Assembly: GCF_030463565.1 (NCBI RefSeq)
Contig: NC_134649.1
Location: 940,001-1,004,000, forward strand
Source of the DNA: Pelecanus crispus
Lineage: Eukaryota; Chordata; Aves; Pelecaniformes; Pelecanidae
Length of the DNA stretch: 64,000 nt
Direction: 5' to 3'
Part shown: positions 11,597 through 46,683 of the stretch, one piece after another
How the letters are laid out: each line of letters begins with the position of its first letter
Numbering within the stretch: position 1 is the first letter of the stretch
Notes under the pieces: generated by a model
The model's database searches: none
Told to the model about the DNA's origin: nothing
What the model saw: only the letters and a program-made list of their open reading frames with translations
Made by a program: the position numbers and the translations under genes

Positions 11597-14159
11597 GGCA
11601 CCCTCTGCCTCCTCCTGCTGCCACACCTTCTGGAAACCCCGCTGCTCCGCTGGCTGGGTGATCGTCTCTTCCCCAGGCTCAGAATCCCAAATCTCATTCT
11701 CCGATGTACTTCTCTGAATGTCCTTTCATCAAAACCCTTGTGATCTTCCTGGCCAAACCAGTTACCTGCATTGTCTACGTTGGCCTTAATTGCCCTGCTC
11801 CGCCGTAGCCGGGACCCCACCCACATCCTCCCCCGTGGCTTGAGAGCTCCACTTCAGACCTTTAAGATGAGACCTGGGTGTTATCTACTCTGCTTGGTCT
11901 ACGCCACACGCACACCTAGCTCGTCTCTAGCTCTGTCACCCAACTGTTCGGAAACGGTATTCTGGGTGTCCTTCGTCACCTCGCCTTATCCGTGACTGCC
12001 AGCGGAGCCCGCCGCTGCTCCTGCTCTTCGGGCACTGTGGGACTGCACCTTGCTGGTGAGGGTGGCTCTCAACTCAGCCTCCCTTTTGCTGCTCCCTGAC
12101 AACCTACTGCTCAATCATTGCCATTCTCAGATACAATTTTTTTGGATGCTGATAACTCCCTGATCTTTGTTTTTTTTTTAATCAGCACCTGTTTTCTTCT
12201 GCCTGAACTCAAATCTAAGCCTATCTGTCCGACAGTTCTTCCTGAATGTCCAACTATTGACCTTACTAGACTGCCTCTTCTCTTAGCTTTTGAGTTAAAT
12301 TCTGCACAAAAAATAAACAAATATATCTAAACTCACCTTTCATTTAAAAACACGCTTCAGATTCTGAAGGGATCAAAGTACTTGACTAGAACAACAACTC
12401 AGACTTTTTTGTTGGTTTAAATGATAAAAATGTCATGGCAATAACAATAGAGAACGCTAGTTCTAAAAATACCACACGTGGGGCTCTTGATTTCCAGCTT
12501 CACAGTAGAAGGGAAAAAAGGGAAATAAATAATCAGCAATCCCTTTGCAAAGTAAAATGCCTGAAGGGAAAAAGAAAATCAAATGTCTATTATGCATTTC
12601 ATCAGCAAAACCTTGCTACTTGGCGAGACCAACCAAAGAATTATCTGTGACTTGCCTGTAAATGCAGTGGAAGAACACAATGCCTGAGCAGCTTTGGAGA
12701 AGCCCTCTGCATGCAACGCAGCAGGCCGTGCCAGGCTACGGCCGGGGGACGTTCAGGTACTTGTGAGTCAGGGCGCACATCTTTGAAAGTCAGTAAGCCT
12801 TCTAGGAACCTCACTGCGTATCTGTTCATCGCTATATGTGCCCTAGATCTCTACAAGGAACTGATGAAGCGTGTTTTCCCCCTCAACCTGTCTAGTCTTA
12901 GAGCATCCAGGAGCATCTGATTCCGCAGTTACCCTTTTTACCGCCGCATGCGTTTTTCCAGTGCACGATCATTTCCTAGCACAGTACACCCTCAGCTGAG
13001 AGTGACTTCTACGTGCAAAATATATTAAAATGTTTTCTGCTCACCACAGTACTGATTAATAGACCAGGGGAGAGGATGCATTTTTCAGGTTATTAGCATT
13101 CAGGCCTTGATGATGAAATGCAGGGCATGCAAAGACATTGTTCCAGGCAGTAACAGTACATAGATCAAACCAGCAGTTTCTTAGCTTATGAGGTTACTTT
13201 GAATGATTCCTTTGTTTATAAGGGCTCATACACTGCAGCTTATACTCTGCAGTTACCACTCAGTTCTAACCATTCTTCCTTGGAAAATGTTAACACCTTC
13301 CAGAACAACTCTAATTTTATATTATCAAATCTCTCCACACTTTTATAACATCCTAGTAACGCTAACAGAAAATTAATTCAATTAACTAAATTCATTTTTC
13401 TTCTCTGTGACTTACAAAAAACCCCATAAATACTGCCTGCATTACTTTTTCTTGATTATCTTAATGAATATGCTGTAAGAGTTTCCTATTTTATTACTAT
13501 TCTTTTGTCAAATAACACTTCTATGTATTAATATTATCAGCAGACAACTGGTCTACAGAAGCTCAGCAAATGGCAACCCTTGCCTGAAGAGAGATTCCAG
13601 GGTAAGTTCTGAATCTGAAGTGAACCCACCTTCCCTCTGCAGTTCCCCTCTCCCCTTGACTTCACAGCCTGGCAAGGAAAAGCGGTTCCAAACTGGTACT
13701 TCTTGATTGCTGCAGCATTTATCAAGAGCCACGCTTGCCACTGCAGGACCTGCCAGGCATCGCCAATGTTCTTTATGCTTCACTGTTTCTTCCAGACTCT
13801 ATGCTCCCTAGAACACCTCATTTATCCCCAAGAGGACCCAGGGGTGGTTTCCCCAGCTTTATGCTTTGGCTCTCAGTCCCCAGAAATACGTTCCTGTAGG
13901 AAAGGCCACACAATGTCATGTGAAGGTCCATCTCTTCCCTGAGCAGCGAGGAGCAAATGCTTAGGAGCAGGAGCAGACAGTGACCCTTTGCCTCACGTAC
14001 CCTCTCAGTGGTCTGGGTTAGGAACGCAGTTTGAATCTCAACCCCATCTTTAGCAGTCCTTAAGGAACTGCTCCTCTACTGATTTACGCAACACCTTTTA
14101 ACATTCATCCGTATTTTTGACCTCCACAACAGTGGTGGTGACGCACAATTAAATTGTGC
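11597..14159. other. Intergenic DNA, no gene seen
   Basis: No supported gene. 11600-12060 is somewhat richer in GC, with overlapping short open frames on both strands that resemble no known protein. The remainder is AT-rich. Confidence 0.5.
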
Positions 14160-16000
14160 AGCGTGTGGAAAAAGTATGTCCTTCTCTTTAATCCTGCTGC
14201 CTAGTAATTTCACCCAGTGCCTGTTAGTTGTACGGGCAGAAGAAACACTAAACAATCTTTCCTATTCATCTCCTCCATGCCATTCATCATTTTATATATC
14301 ATTATCACAGTCCTTCTCCCTGTCCTCCTTTCCAAACTCCCTTGCTATCTCCTCAGACAAAAGCCATGCAACACCTTTGACCACCCCTCATTTTGTAACC
14401 TCTTTATAACCTTGTGATCAGAACCACTGTGCTCACGATGCAGAAGGGCTGTGAAAATTCATACCCTGACAGTATCTTCCATTTTATTCTTCATTTATAT
14501 CTGGCCAATTCCCAGTGCTTACTCTACTTTCCCTGCCCCCTTTTTTTAACACCCATGAGGATAAAGGAGATGTTACCAGAGAGAGCCAAGAGCCCACTGC
14601 ATATGTGGCGTTGCAATTGTTTTCTTTCTCCTGCATGCATTACTTGACATTTATCAAAATTGAATTCCTCTGCTGTTCTATTTACTCAGTTATCTAGTGT
14701 CATGAAATTCAGTAACCCTTTCTAGTCACCTTCACTTTTGATTATCATGAAAAATGACATATAACTCCCACAAATCACATTGCCTTGCTATTAACTTTTT
14801 CCTCGGATCACTTATGAATATGTGGAAAAAGACGGGTCACAAGCTGTCAGTAGTAAACAAGCTACTTACTCCATTCTTCCTAGCTTTTACCTAATTGCTA
14901 ATGCATGAGCAAACTTTTCCTCTTACTTTATAGCTTAATAGTTCAAGAACCTTTGGCAAGGAACCTCAAGAAAACTTTCTTAAAAATTCAAGTGCATTGT
15001 GACAATCAGATCAACCACAAGCATTTGCTTTTTGACTCCCTCAGAAATTTCTAATAAGATCTGGAGGACTGACCTTCCTCCGAAAGAGCTGTGCTTTCTC
15101 CAAACATACCCTGTGCATCTGGGGATGGACTCTTTCTAGTGCCCATAGCTTGGACCAACCCGCCTGCTCAGGCTTCTCTTTTGTAGATCTTTAGGTCACT
15201 CCTGGAGGAGATCAGTGAAACCGGCGTCCTGGCCACCTAGCTGGGACCACTGCTAGTAGCTAAGTAACGTCATGTCCCAGTTCCTTTAAAATCTTCTGTT
15301 CTGGTCCTGAATATCTTGCCAGTCGCTTCAAAGCTTTAACTCCACTGACATTTCCAGTTCCTCCAACATACACCCACCCCAAGAAAAGGCTCTACTCTGA
15401 GAAGGATCTTCCGCAGTGAATAGAAATGCAGCATCTTTTCTGCTACAGCCTTATTTCTCCTTGATCACTTCTTTTTACACTTTTGCCGAAGCTGGTAAGA
15501 TGGCAGGTGATCCGATATTAATTCTAATTAATGTGAACATTTTTGTACGCCTTCAGCAAGTTTCTCTTTGAGATCATTCTGGCTGCCACAAAGTAGCTCT
15601 ATATTTAACTTGACAGATTGCCTTTTCTATCTTCTTTGTTCGGACACAACTTCTGTTTCCTAGGAAGATGCTTTTAACGTTAAATAGTCTCTCCAGCTCT
15701 GTTAGAGTACGCTTATTTCTGAGATCTTCTGGAATGTTTTGTAGGCGACCTGCCCCTGGGCTGAGTTTCTCATACTCTGCCTTGAAGCAATCTCCACATT
15801 ACAACCCTTTAAACACTTTTCTTTTAACAAACCTCCTTGCTTTGCATAGCTCCCCTTTCTGAAGTTAAACATCACTATTGTGTATTTTGACTTTGTTTCT
15901 ACAAGGATGCTAAATTTGAATACCCTGTGGCTACTCTTACAGAGCAGCTCTTCAACAGAAAGATCTGGAAGCACGTAAGGTTTTGATACAATCCTGAACA
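14160..16000 (-). mobile_element. Ancient, degenerate CR1 LINE (antisense)
   Basis: About 1.85 kb matches, in order, the antisense strand of an old amniote CR1 consensus as I remember it. Landmarks are a tract near 14205 ('GCTGCCTAGTAATTTCACC'), one near 14640 ('TTGACATTTATCAAAATTGA'), one near 14810 ('GATCACTTATGAATATGTGG'), one near 14950 ('AGAACCTTTGGCAAGGAACC'), one near 15850 ('CTCCCCTTTCTGAAGTTAAA') and one near 15905 ('AAGGATGCTAAATTTGAA'). The part around 14950-15030 corresponds to the reverse-transcriptase core read backwards. It carries many substitutions and indels, so it is old and dead. A minus-strand open frame at 15702-16073 is a partial relic of ORF2. Edges are approximate. 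Confidence 0.7.
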
Positions 16001-17597
16001 AATATTCTTCTTCGCGTCCTTCAGTTTCTCCAAGATCGGTATGGCATTGAAAACTTGGTTCTGCTTGCATCATGTTTCCCGATGACAGCTATGCAGTGTG
16101 CACCAGACAACAGCTCGCAGTGACAAGGTCAAGAGCCAAAGAAGCCAAGAGAAACCATTCTGAAGGACTAGCCAAGATCCTGGTCAGCGGTTGAGCTGAA
16201 GATGCCAAGAGATACATTATTCCAACACATAATTTAAGATTACAGGCAGAAGCTCAGGAAGAGGGAGCAGAAATACAGCCTTTCTGACCAGGAAAAGAAT
16301 AGACTAGGTCTGGATCACGGGTCCTGGAACACGGCTGACATTAAATGGCAAATGAATTGGAAAAAGAAAACTGCTTGGTATTGCCTCACCTCCCAGATAT
16401 GCAAAGGCAACCACAAAAAACGTGCAGCGGCTGGTTCTTACCCAGGCTCACACAGCTCCCTGTTGCGAGGGAGATTGTTTGCTGCCAGCTACGGAGCTGG
16501 GAGCTCGCACAAAGTCTAACAGAAACGGCTTAAACAGGAGAGGGGGAAATATCACAGAGCACTACACGAAGAGAGGTTTCTGAGCCGACTTTTAGAGGTT
16601 GGTAAGAAATCAACGTGTGTGAAATCCAGGTACAGCTCTGAGCTCAAATTTGTTATGTTTATATTGTATTTACATTGTTTTGACAAACATGTCCTTTCTC
16701 AGAGCGTTCAGGTTTGCACAGAATAAGTGTATCCAAAAAAACCAAGCTTAACAGAGCAGACTTAAAAACCTGTAAGTATCTATCTTCACAATGAAGCAAA
16801 ATCTGCAACACTAGATTTAGAATGTGAATCTACACTGCCATCTGCAGAAAGCAGACTGGCAAATTAATTGGCTACGAGTATAGCAGCAATTAAAAGTGCC
16901 AAAATGCAAATATTGGGATGCAAGTATGGTATAGAATCAGGTGGAAAAGAGAAAGGGATATATATGCCATGACACCATTATCACAGCTGACAGATTCTGC
17001 ACAATGTATGCTGTATCTCAGGAAAGGAATGCATTTTATACTTTATTCCTTCAATGTCATTCTTTTTCCTCCTTTTAGGAGAAAAACAGACCCCTTTTTG
17101 TTTCTCCCACATCCTCTCAACACCATTTTGCAAGTTGGAGGTAGGGTGATTGTATCATGCATATGCTGTACCACAGGAGCGCACTCCAAGCTCTTTCTCC
17201 TGTCTGAGATGCTTGGCCACAGGAGTACAGCAGAATTATTACTTAAATCCTATCACAGGGGTTAAAAAAAAAAAAAGCCTTTGAGGCAGTAAAAATTTGC
17301 ATGCCAGACTTTGTTATGATCTGCCTGCCCTCATGTGTGATCAAGCGGCTGCAGCCTGCTGCTGTGACCAACCCATGACCTGAGTGTGGAAGCCAGCTCT
17401 GCATTTCAGAGCAGTTCTGCCTCCCTTTCCCCCTCCCCAGAGACGTATGTGCCATAGCAATAGGAGATGGATGGTTTGTGAGGCAATCTGATTAAGAGTA
17501 AATGCTTTATCTGGGTATTTCTTATAAAACAAAGAACTAATTTCCTCACATAACTTCGAAGACATGCTGCGTTTCCTCAGGAAACACCTACCAGGAG
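16001..17597. other. Intergenic DNA, no gene seen
   Basis: No supported gene. The sequence is AT-rich, with a 12-13 base A run near 17263. The longest open frame (16918-17265, +) resembles nothing I know. Confidence 0.5.
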
Positions 17598-17672
17598 AAT
17601 CATAGACTCATAGAATTGTTTAGGTCAGAAAAGACCTTTAAGATCATCAAGTCCAACCATTAACCTAACAAA
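17598..17672 (-). mobile_element. CR1 3' tail fragment (antisense)
   Basis: About 75 bp of the extreme CR1 3' end in reverse orientation: degenerate octamers (TCATAGACTCATAGAAT) followed by 'AGACCTTTAAGATCATCAAG' and 'TCCAACCATTAACC'. It is joined directly to an opposite-facing CR1 copy. Confidence 0.88.
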
Positions 17673-17992
17673 CTCTCTAAAACTACCTGACGGGAGGGGG
17701 TAGTGAGGTGGGTGTTGGGCTCTTCTCCCAAGTAACAAGCGTTAGGATGAGAGGAAATGGGCTCAAGCTGCATCAGGGGAGGTTTAGATTGGATATTAAG
17801 AGAAATTTCTTCACGGAAAGAGTGGTCAAGCATTGGAACAGGCTGCCCAGAGAGGTGGGGGAGTCCCCATCCCTGGAGGGGTTCAAAAAACAGGCAGAGG
17901 TGGCACTTGGGGAAATGGTTCAGTGGGCATGGGGGTGTTGGGTTGGTGGTTGCACTGATGATCTTAGAGATCCTTTCCAACCTTAGTGATTC
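17673..17992 (+). mobile_element. CR1 3' end (sense), head-to-head with the previous fragment
   Basis: A roughly 320-bp CR1 copy beginning inside ORF2 (ACTCTCTAAAACTACCTGA) and running to a worn 3' end (GATCCTTTCCAACCTTAG). A frame from 17708 gives the ORF2 tail with [18 protein letters not shown]. It is more diverged than the 2150-2912 copy, and its terminal octamers have decayed. Together with 17598-17672 it makes an inverted arrangement in which both halves carry a 3' tail. Confidence 0.9.
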
Positions 17993-18069
17993 CTGGTTTT
18001 ACTTTCATTAAAAAATTAATCCAGCCACCAAGCCAGGAAACATGAAATTAATTATCACTCTCCCCTTAA

Positions 18070-18610
18070 CTGAGAAGTGCCGAGGGGCCTACTCTGCATC
18101 CTCCCCCCCGTTGTGCAAAACTGATATATTACTGACTTAGTCAGTAAACCATGAGAAGTTCCATTGTGAAGCCCGACCCTAATTTATACAATAGGCTTTT
18201 TAGTTAACATTGTCCGGGAGCAGAAGTCTAGGTGATGATCAGTAAACCATGAGAAGTTGCTTAAGATCTGCCAAGAAGAAAATTAGGGGAAGGTAATTCC
18301 AGCGGGGGAGATGACACCCACCAACTCACAAGCCCCTGACCACAACTACACCCCAGACTCAAATCGAAGGACAACTGAGCATGCTAATTTCTATACTAGG
18401 CTAAGAGATTTTAACCAATTGTAACTCTGCCTATGTATTAGGGAATTAAATATGGTAACGAATGGGTATGAACAGATGCTGACTTGACGATTCGGTGTGC
18501 TAGCTTGTGGCAAGCCACCCAGCACCCACGCTTGCACAACTTCGTGAATATCAAGAAGATTGGCTTGTCGCACACCGGGTGAACGAGCCCCATTTGGGAA
18601 AACGCCCCCA
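18070..18610 (+). mobile_element. LTR-like sequence upstream of GOLM2 (tentative)
   Basis: This block looks like an old avian retroviral LTR in sense orientation. It has an AT-rich TATA-like stretch (ATTAAATAT, about 18445), a degenerate poly(A)-signal-like GAATATC near 18546, and a U5-like segment 'GGCTTGTCGCACACCGGGTG' (18562-18581) of a kind I associate with avian class II LTRs. A 19-bp exact direct repeat, CAGTAAACCATGAGAAGTT, lies at 18142-18160 and 18240-18258. I could not fix terminal TG/CA ends or a target-site duplication. An unrelated diverged repeat is possible. Confidence 0.4.
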
Positions 18611-18763
18611 ACCGCCCGTTATTTCACCCCAGTGGCCCCAGCCCGCCCCTTTGGGGTCCCGGTGCCGCCAGGTGCGGGTGGGGGTGCGGGTGCCACCGAC
18701 GGGGCAAACCCGCCCCGCGCCCCCCGCACAAAATGGCGTCCCTCAGGCGGCGGGAAGCTGCGC

Positions 18764-18773
18764 TCTCGCGAGA
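18764..18773. promoter_or_regulatory. TCTCGCGAGA element, copy 1
   Basis: A perfect palindromic TCTCGCGAGA, the vertebrate CpG-island core-promoter motif reported to be bound by BANP (earlier attributed to Kaiso/ZBTB33). Binding is methylation-sensitive according to the literature. A second copy starts 24 bp downstream. Confidence 0.85.
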
Positions 18774-18787
18774 GCTCGCCGGCCTGC

Positions 18788-18797
18788 TCTCGCGAGA
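18788..18797. promoter_or_regulatory. TCTCGCGAGA element, copy 2
   Basis: Second perfect TCTCGCGAGA palindrome, 24 bp start-to-start from the first. It is followed directly by G-rich GGGAGGCGGG repeats and a GC box. Confidence 0.85.
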
Positions 18798-19108
18798 GGC
18801 GGGAGGCGGGAGGCGGAAGGGGCGGGGTTTCCGGCGGAAGGGGCGGGCCGCTGCCGGCCGGCGAGGTGGGCGGTGCCGCCGCCAGCGCAGCGCTGCGGCC
18901 TGTCCCTCCCCGCGGGGCGGGAGCCTGGGCCGGGCACGAGCCTGGGCCGGGCACGGCGGCGCGGCCGGAGCCCTGCCCCCGGCGCGGCTTCCCCTCGGCC
19001 GCCGCGGGCAGCCCGCTCACTCTCCTCGCCTCGCTTCGCCTCTGCTTCCCAGCGGCCCCGCCGCCGGTCGGGCCGCCAGCCGCCGTCCGGGTCCCCCCGC
19101 CGCCGGGG

Positions 19109-19159
19109 ATGCGCCCGGCCCCCCGGGGCAGCGCCTCCGCCCGCCCTCCGGCCCCCTGA
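19109..19159 (+). other. Possible upstream ORF in the GOLM2 5' UTR (16 codons)
   Basis: An ATG with G at -3 opens a 16-codon frame that ends in TGA at 19157-19159, 87 bases before the GOLM2 start. If transcription begins upstream of 19109, scanning ribosomes would meet it first. Its product is Pro/Ala-rich and probably has no function of its own. Confidence 0.4.
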
Positions 19160-19222
19160 GCCGCCTTCCCCTCGTCCCTGCTTCTCCCCTCTCAGGCGCG
19201 GGCGGAGGCGGTGAGCGGGTGA

Positions 19223-42914
<23,692 letters not shown>

Positions 42915-43113
42915 GGCTGGAATTAAGCAGAAAATGTGGATGAGATTGCCACTGAGGAACTTGAAGTGCTGCAAAACTGAACCATTTTTACTTCGGTGTT
43001 TCTTACTTTAAAGGAGGCGGATAATTAAAAGCGATGCGTATGCTCAAAGTCAGCGAAGTAATGGAAGGAAGCGGTTCTGTACATATGTACATAGTTGTAC
43101 TATTGCAAATTGT

Positions 43114-43119
43114 ATTAAA
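43114..43119 (+). terminator. Proximal poly(A) signal ATTAAA
   Basis: ATTAAA about 200 bases after the stop codon, followed by T-rich ACATTTTTGTTGTTACATTG. It would give a short 3' UTR. Confidence 0.5.
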
Positions 43120-44138
43120 ACTACATTTTTGTTGTTACATTGAGCCAATTACTTAGACTGTACCTTATCTGTAATAATCTTGACACTTAAAACCGGTATT
43201 ATAAATACGAGCTGAATTGTTTCTGCAATTTAGAAAACTTTGTAAACTGGAGAACTTGTACAGTTTGTATCTCATGTAACAAATACACTGTGGAAACGAT
43301 GTACAGCCAAAGGACTCCTTTTCTACAGTAACACCTGTATGAGCAAAAACACTTCTGCTTTTCTCGCGTGTGCTGTGGGTTTGTATTTTGCAGGTGCGCT
43401 ATCAGTTGGGAATGAAAACTGAATGTTTAAAATACGCTCCTTCCTTTAATGTAGCTGAGGAAAGGCTAGGACAGTCTTGGGAAGCAAGTACCACTTTAAT
43501 TCTCGTATACCGTGGCCAAATCTTCTAGCTAGAGCTGGAAATCGGTGATACTAGAATTGCCATAATTTGACGTGTCCTGAAGAAGTTGTGTAACTACTAG
43601 CTTATTTTAAAAGGTAATATAAATAATTCAGCACAGCTTGTAGGAAATCTTTGTGTTTGTGTTAAAGAGAGCAAGCGTCTCGGTGAGACGCAGACGTGCC
43701 TACGTCAGCTCTGTAGGAACCTGAAGGGAAGGAGCGACCCCCACCCTGGGCAAATGCGCCGCAGGCGCTGCGTCGCTGTCTCGAGAGCGTCCACCCCGCG
43801 TCGCAGTCCCTCGAGTTAATTTACAATTTAATACTTTGATACGGATCTCTCCACATCTGCCATGTTCCACGTTTTGATTTTCTAGAGCGGAAGATTTGTA
43901 AGTTAGATACTTTTTGTATTCTGTGTTTAAGCACTTTCTGAATTTTATGGAAACGATTCTGTTCATCTACAGTAGTGAAAGTTAAGGTTATTAACCCAAC
44001 CTGCTTCTCCAAAAGGGCTACTGTGAAAAGAAATTATAGGGCCTATGACATGGGTGATTGTACTTTATCTCTGTACTCAGGTTCCAATTTGAAGTAACAG
44101 TTACGGTTTGCTCAATGCCAATTCAGTGAACCCTTTTA

Positions 44139-44144
44139 AATAAA
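44139..44144 (+). terminator. Distal poly(A) signal AATAAA
   Basis: Canonical AATAAA with a strong downstream T-rich element (about 17 T from 44167), the best-formed cleavage signal in the region. Further AATAAA copies lie at 44225 and 44360. Confidence 0.55.
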
Positions 44145-46649
44145 TTGGCAATGGTCATACAAATTTATTTTTTTTTTTTTTTTGCTACAGCGATCGTCTA
44201 CCAATCGGTCTTAAATGTACAAGAAATAAAAATGTCAGATTCTGGTGCTGCATATTGAGGTTTTTTTGTTTCTTTAAGGCTTGATCTCTTCATTCCATAC
44301 TTCTGGGAGGCAGATGGGGGGAATAGCCCTTTGCATGGCGTGATGTACTTTCAGTTGAAAATAAAATGCTGAACCTGCTCAGAATTAGATGCCGTACTAA
44401 TACCACACAGTAAGTATGAACTTGTACCAGGATTCTAAGAATAGCAGTCTTCAGTAAATACTGTATTTAAGCACTGCAGGTTTTTGTTTGTCTTAAAATG
44501 TAATTTCACCCTGAATTAGGTGTTAACTCGATTCTTCTAATGAAAGCAACATTTATGGGTTCTAATAAATTAAATTGTTTAAAGTACGTGAGGCTTCTGG
44601 CTTTTTTTTTTCTTTGGACTTCTAAAAATTGGTTTAACTTAGGGCTCTGTGGAAGTCGAGGTGTTTGCCACAGCGGCAGTGGTTACGGCCGTTTCATAAA
44701 GGCCAACGAGGGAGGCGAGGAACGCACCGGGTGCCTTGCAGCTTCTGTCGCGCGCTGGGCGGCACCAGCGCGCGCTCCCCGGGATATTTCCAAGCCAAAA
44801 ATCCCCTCTGGTACCTGTGCACTCGGTGGGAATGCGCGTAGCGGCACAGGCAACAAATTCTGAGCCGCTTTTATGGGTAGGCAAGAACAACTTGGCAGCC
44901 TGAAAGCCTGCGTGAGCCGCCGCGGCGCGCCTGCTGGCCCCGCTGCTTTCCGCCCCGCGACGCCTGCGAGGCTTGCGGTCAAACAAGTTACTGAGGTGGT
45001 GTACGAGGTGAAGCTCGCACCAAAGGAGCTGCCCTTCGATAAATGCCTACAGCTGTGCTCCTGCGCTGAGGTCGGTGACTCTGGCCTTAGGGCGTTAATG
45101 AACCTGGCTCGCAGCGAACGCGAAGAGCGGGCACCGATGGTCACGCCCAGCTCAGTTTTCAGCAGCTCTTGTGACCGGTGTTACCTTCTTGCCCAGTAAC
45201 AAGATGGGGAAATTCATCATCAAACTTTATTTTAGCTTCTTTTCTTCTAGAATATTTTAAACCCTTTGACATTGTTTCTCTGAACCTGTATGAGTATGGT
45301 GCTTTTGAAGGCAACAGACCGAAAAAACCCCTCCTGTATCAAAAGTTTTGCTTTGTTAGTGCTCTGGGACCATTTTAGTATGTTTGCCATCTTGCGTGAG
45401 ATGGGAAATAGGAAGGATTCCTTCCTGTGTTTCTGTTCATTCCGATTTTCCCTGTAACCTGGTTCCTTCTGTAGCTGATACAGAATGATGTTACCTGGCA
45501 TTTCCGGACAAAGTCATTAGATAACTGATGTTGGGAAACAGGTGAATTTTATAATTACAGTCTTGCCATAACTATTGTGCATAATCAGTTTCTTATTCAG
45601 TACAATTTTCTTGTGATTTTCTTGTATGCCACAGGCTGGCTCTTAACTTTCTGTTGAGAACAGGCCCATGTCAAGATCCCTTACGTCTAACGACACTAAA
45701 AATTAAAAGCCCATTCATCCTAGCTTCCAACGCCTTGCTAAGCCATTACACTTTAGCTGCCCGCCGCCTGCCGTGACCTGCTCCGGAAGGGACCGCGGTA
45801 AGCGCAGGGCACGCACCCGCCGTGCCCTCCCTGGGTCGAGCGAGGCTCAGGTCGTTACCGAGACGGCACCGAGCGTGCGGCTGCAAGAAACGCCTGGGCG
45901 TGCGGCCGCTGCAGTGGCTGAGAGGTGGCAAAGCACTTCCCAGGAAGCATCCCTAAGCCTGCGCCCGCCTTACTCACAGGTTGAAATCGGTTTGGCAAGA
46001 TGGGAAAACATTACTGGCTTTCCTACTACTGGGAGAAGATGGTGAGATGGCAAGATACCAGCCCAGACGGCCATTCGGTCTCAACCAGGACGCTCCCTTC
46101 TTGTGTCTCGCTGTTCTGTTCCTTAAGAAAGCGATACGCGCAGTTTTATGGCTTATTTCATGATCAGCCGAGGAAGGGGGAAACACGGAGTTACGGAGGA
46201 GCGACACGAGCGTCTGTCTTGGAAGAAAATCTCATCTCTGGCTTGGTTGGCATCGCCTTGGCAGAAGGAGCAGCGCCGCTGCTGACGCACCCGCAGCGAA
46301 GTTTGGACAACGGGCAAACGCTCCCTTTTCCTATTCGGAACATGCCAGGAGACTCGGACAGCAAACTCTACGCAGGAACCGTAGGCTTGTTTTGCCTCTG
46401 GATTTTGGGAAAATATTTGGCTTAAGTATAGCCCATATAGAAACACAGTTTGATCTTAGCGGGTATCCTTTTAAGGAATCTAATTTAGGTCACTAAGCAC
46501 TTTACCCTTCGTTATTTAGTGATCCAATGTTTAAAGAATTTTATTTCTAAGGGGAATTGTTCTGTCAAACAAATTCCACTTTAGTGGGGAGAAAAAAAAA
46601 AAAAGAAAGTGTTCTTTTGGGAAACTGCCAGTATTTTTAGAGCAATGTT

Positions 46650-46655
<6 letters not shown>

Positions 46656-46681
<26 letters not shown>

Positions 46682-46683
46682 TT
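46656..46683. repeat. Poly(T) tract of about 28
   Basis: An uninterrupted T run, followed at once by some 350 bp of GC-rich sequence. Read on the minus strand this looks like a GC-rich insert ending in poly(A), as left by a retrocopied RNA. I found no AATAAA before the tail and no target-site duplication. Confidence 0.85.

Larger units (their letters stand above)
42915..44385 (+). other. GOLM2 3' UTR (length uncertain)
   Basis: AT-rich sequence after the stop, with several poly(A) signals: ATTAAA 43114-43119, AATAAA 44139-44144 (followed about 25 bases on by a long T-rich run at 44167-44183), AATAAA 44225-44230 and AATAAA 44360-44365. Alternative polyadenylation is therefore plausible; the outer limit is a guess. 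Confidence 0.6.

Noticed and set aside
17598-17992. Twin-priming (5' inversion) as the source of the inverted CR1 pair
   Set aside because: Twin priming inverts a 5' segment; here both arms contain the 3' tail.
46000-46425. 141-codon + strand frame as a gene
   Set aside because: No family resemblance and no convincing splice or promoter context; length is within chance expectation in this GC-raised stretch.
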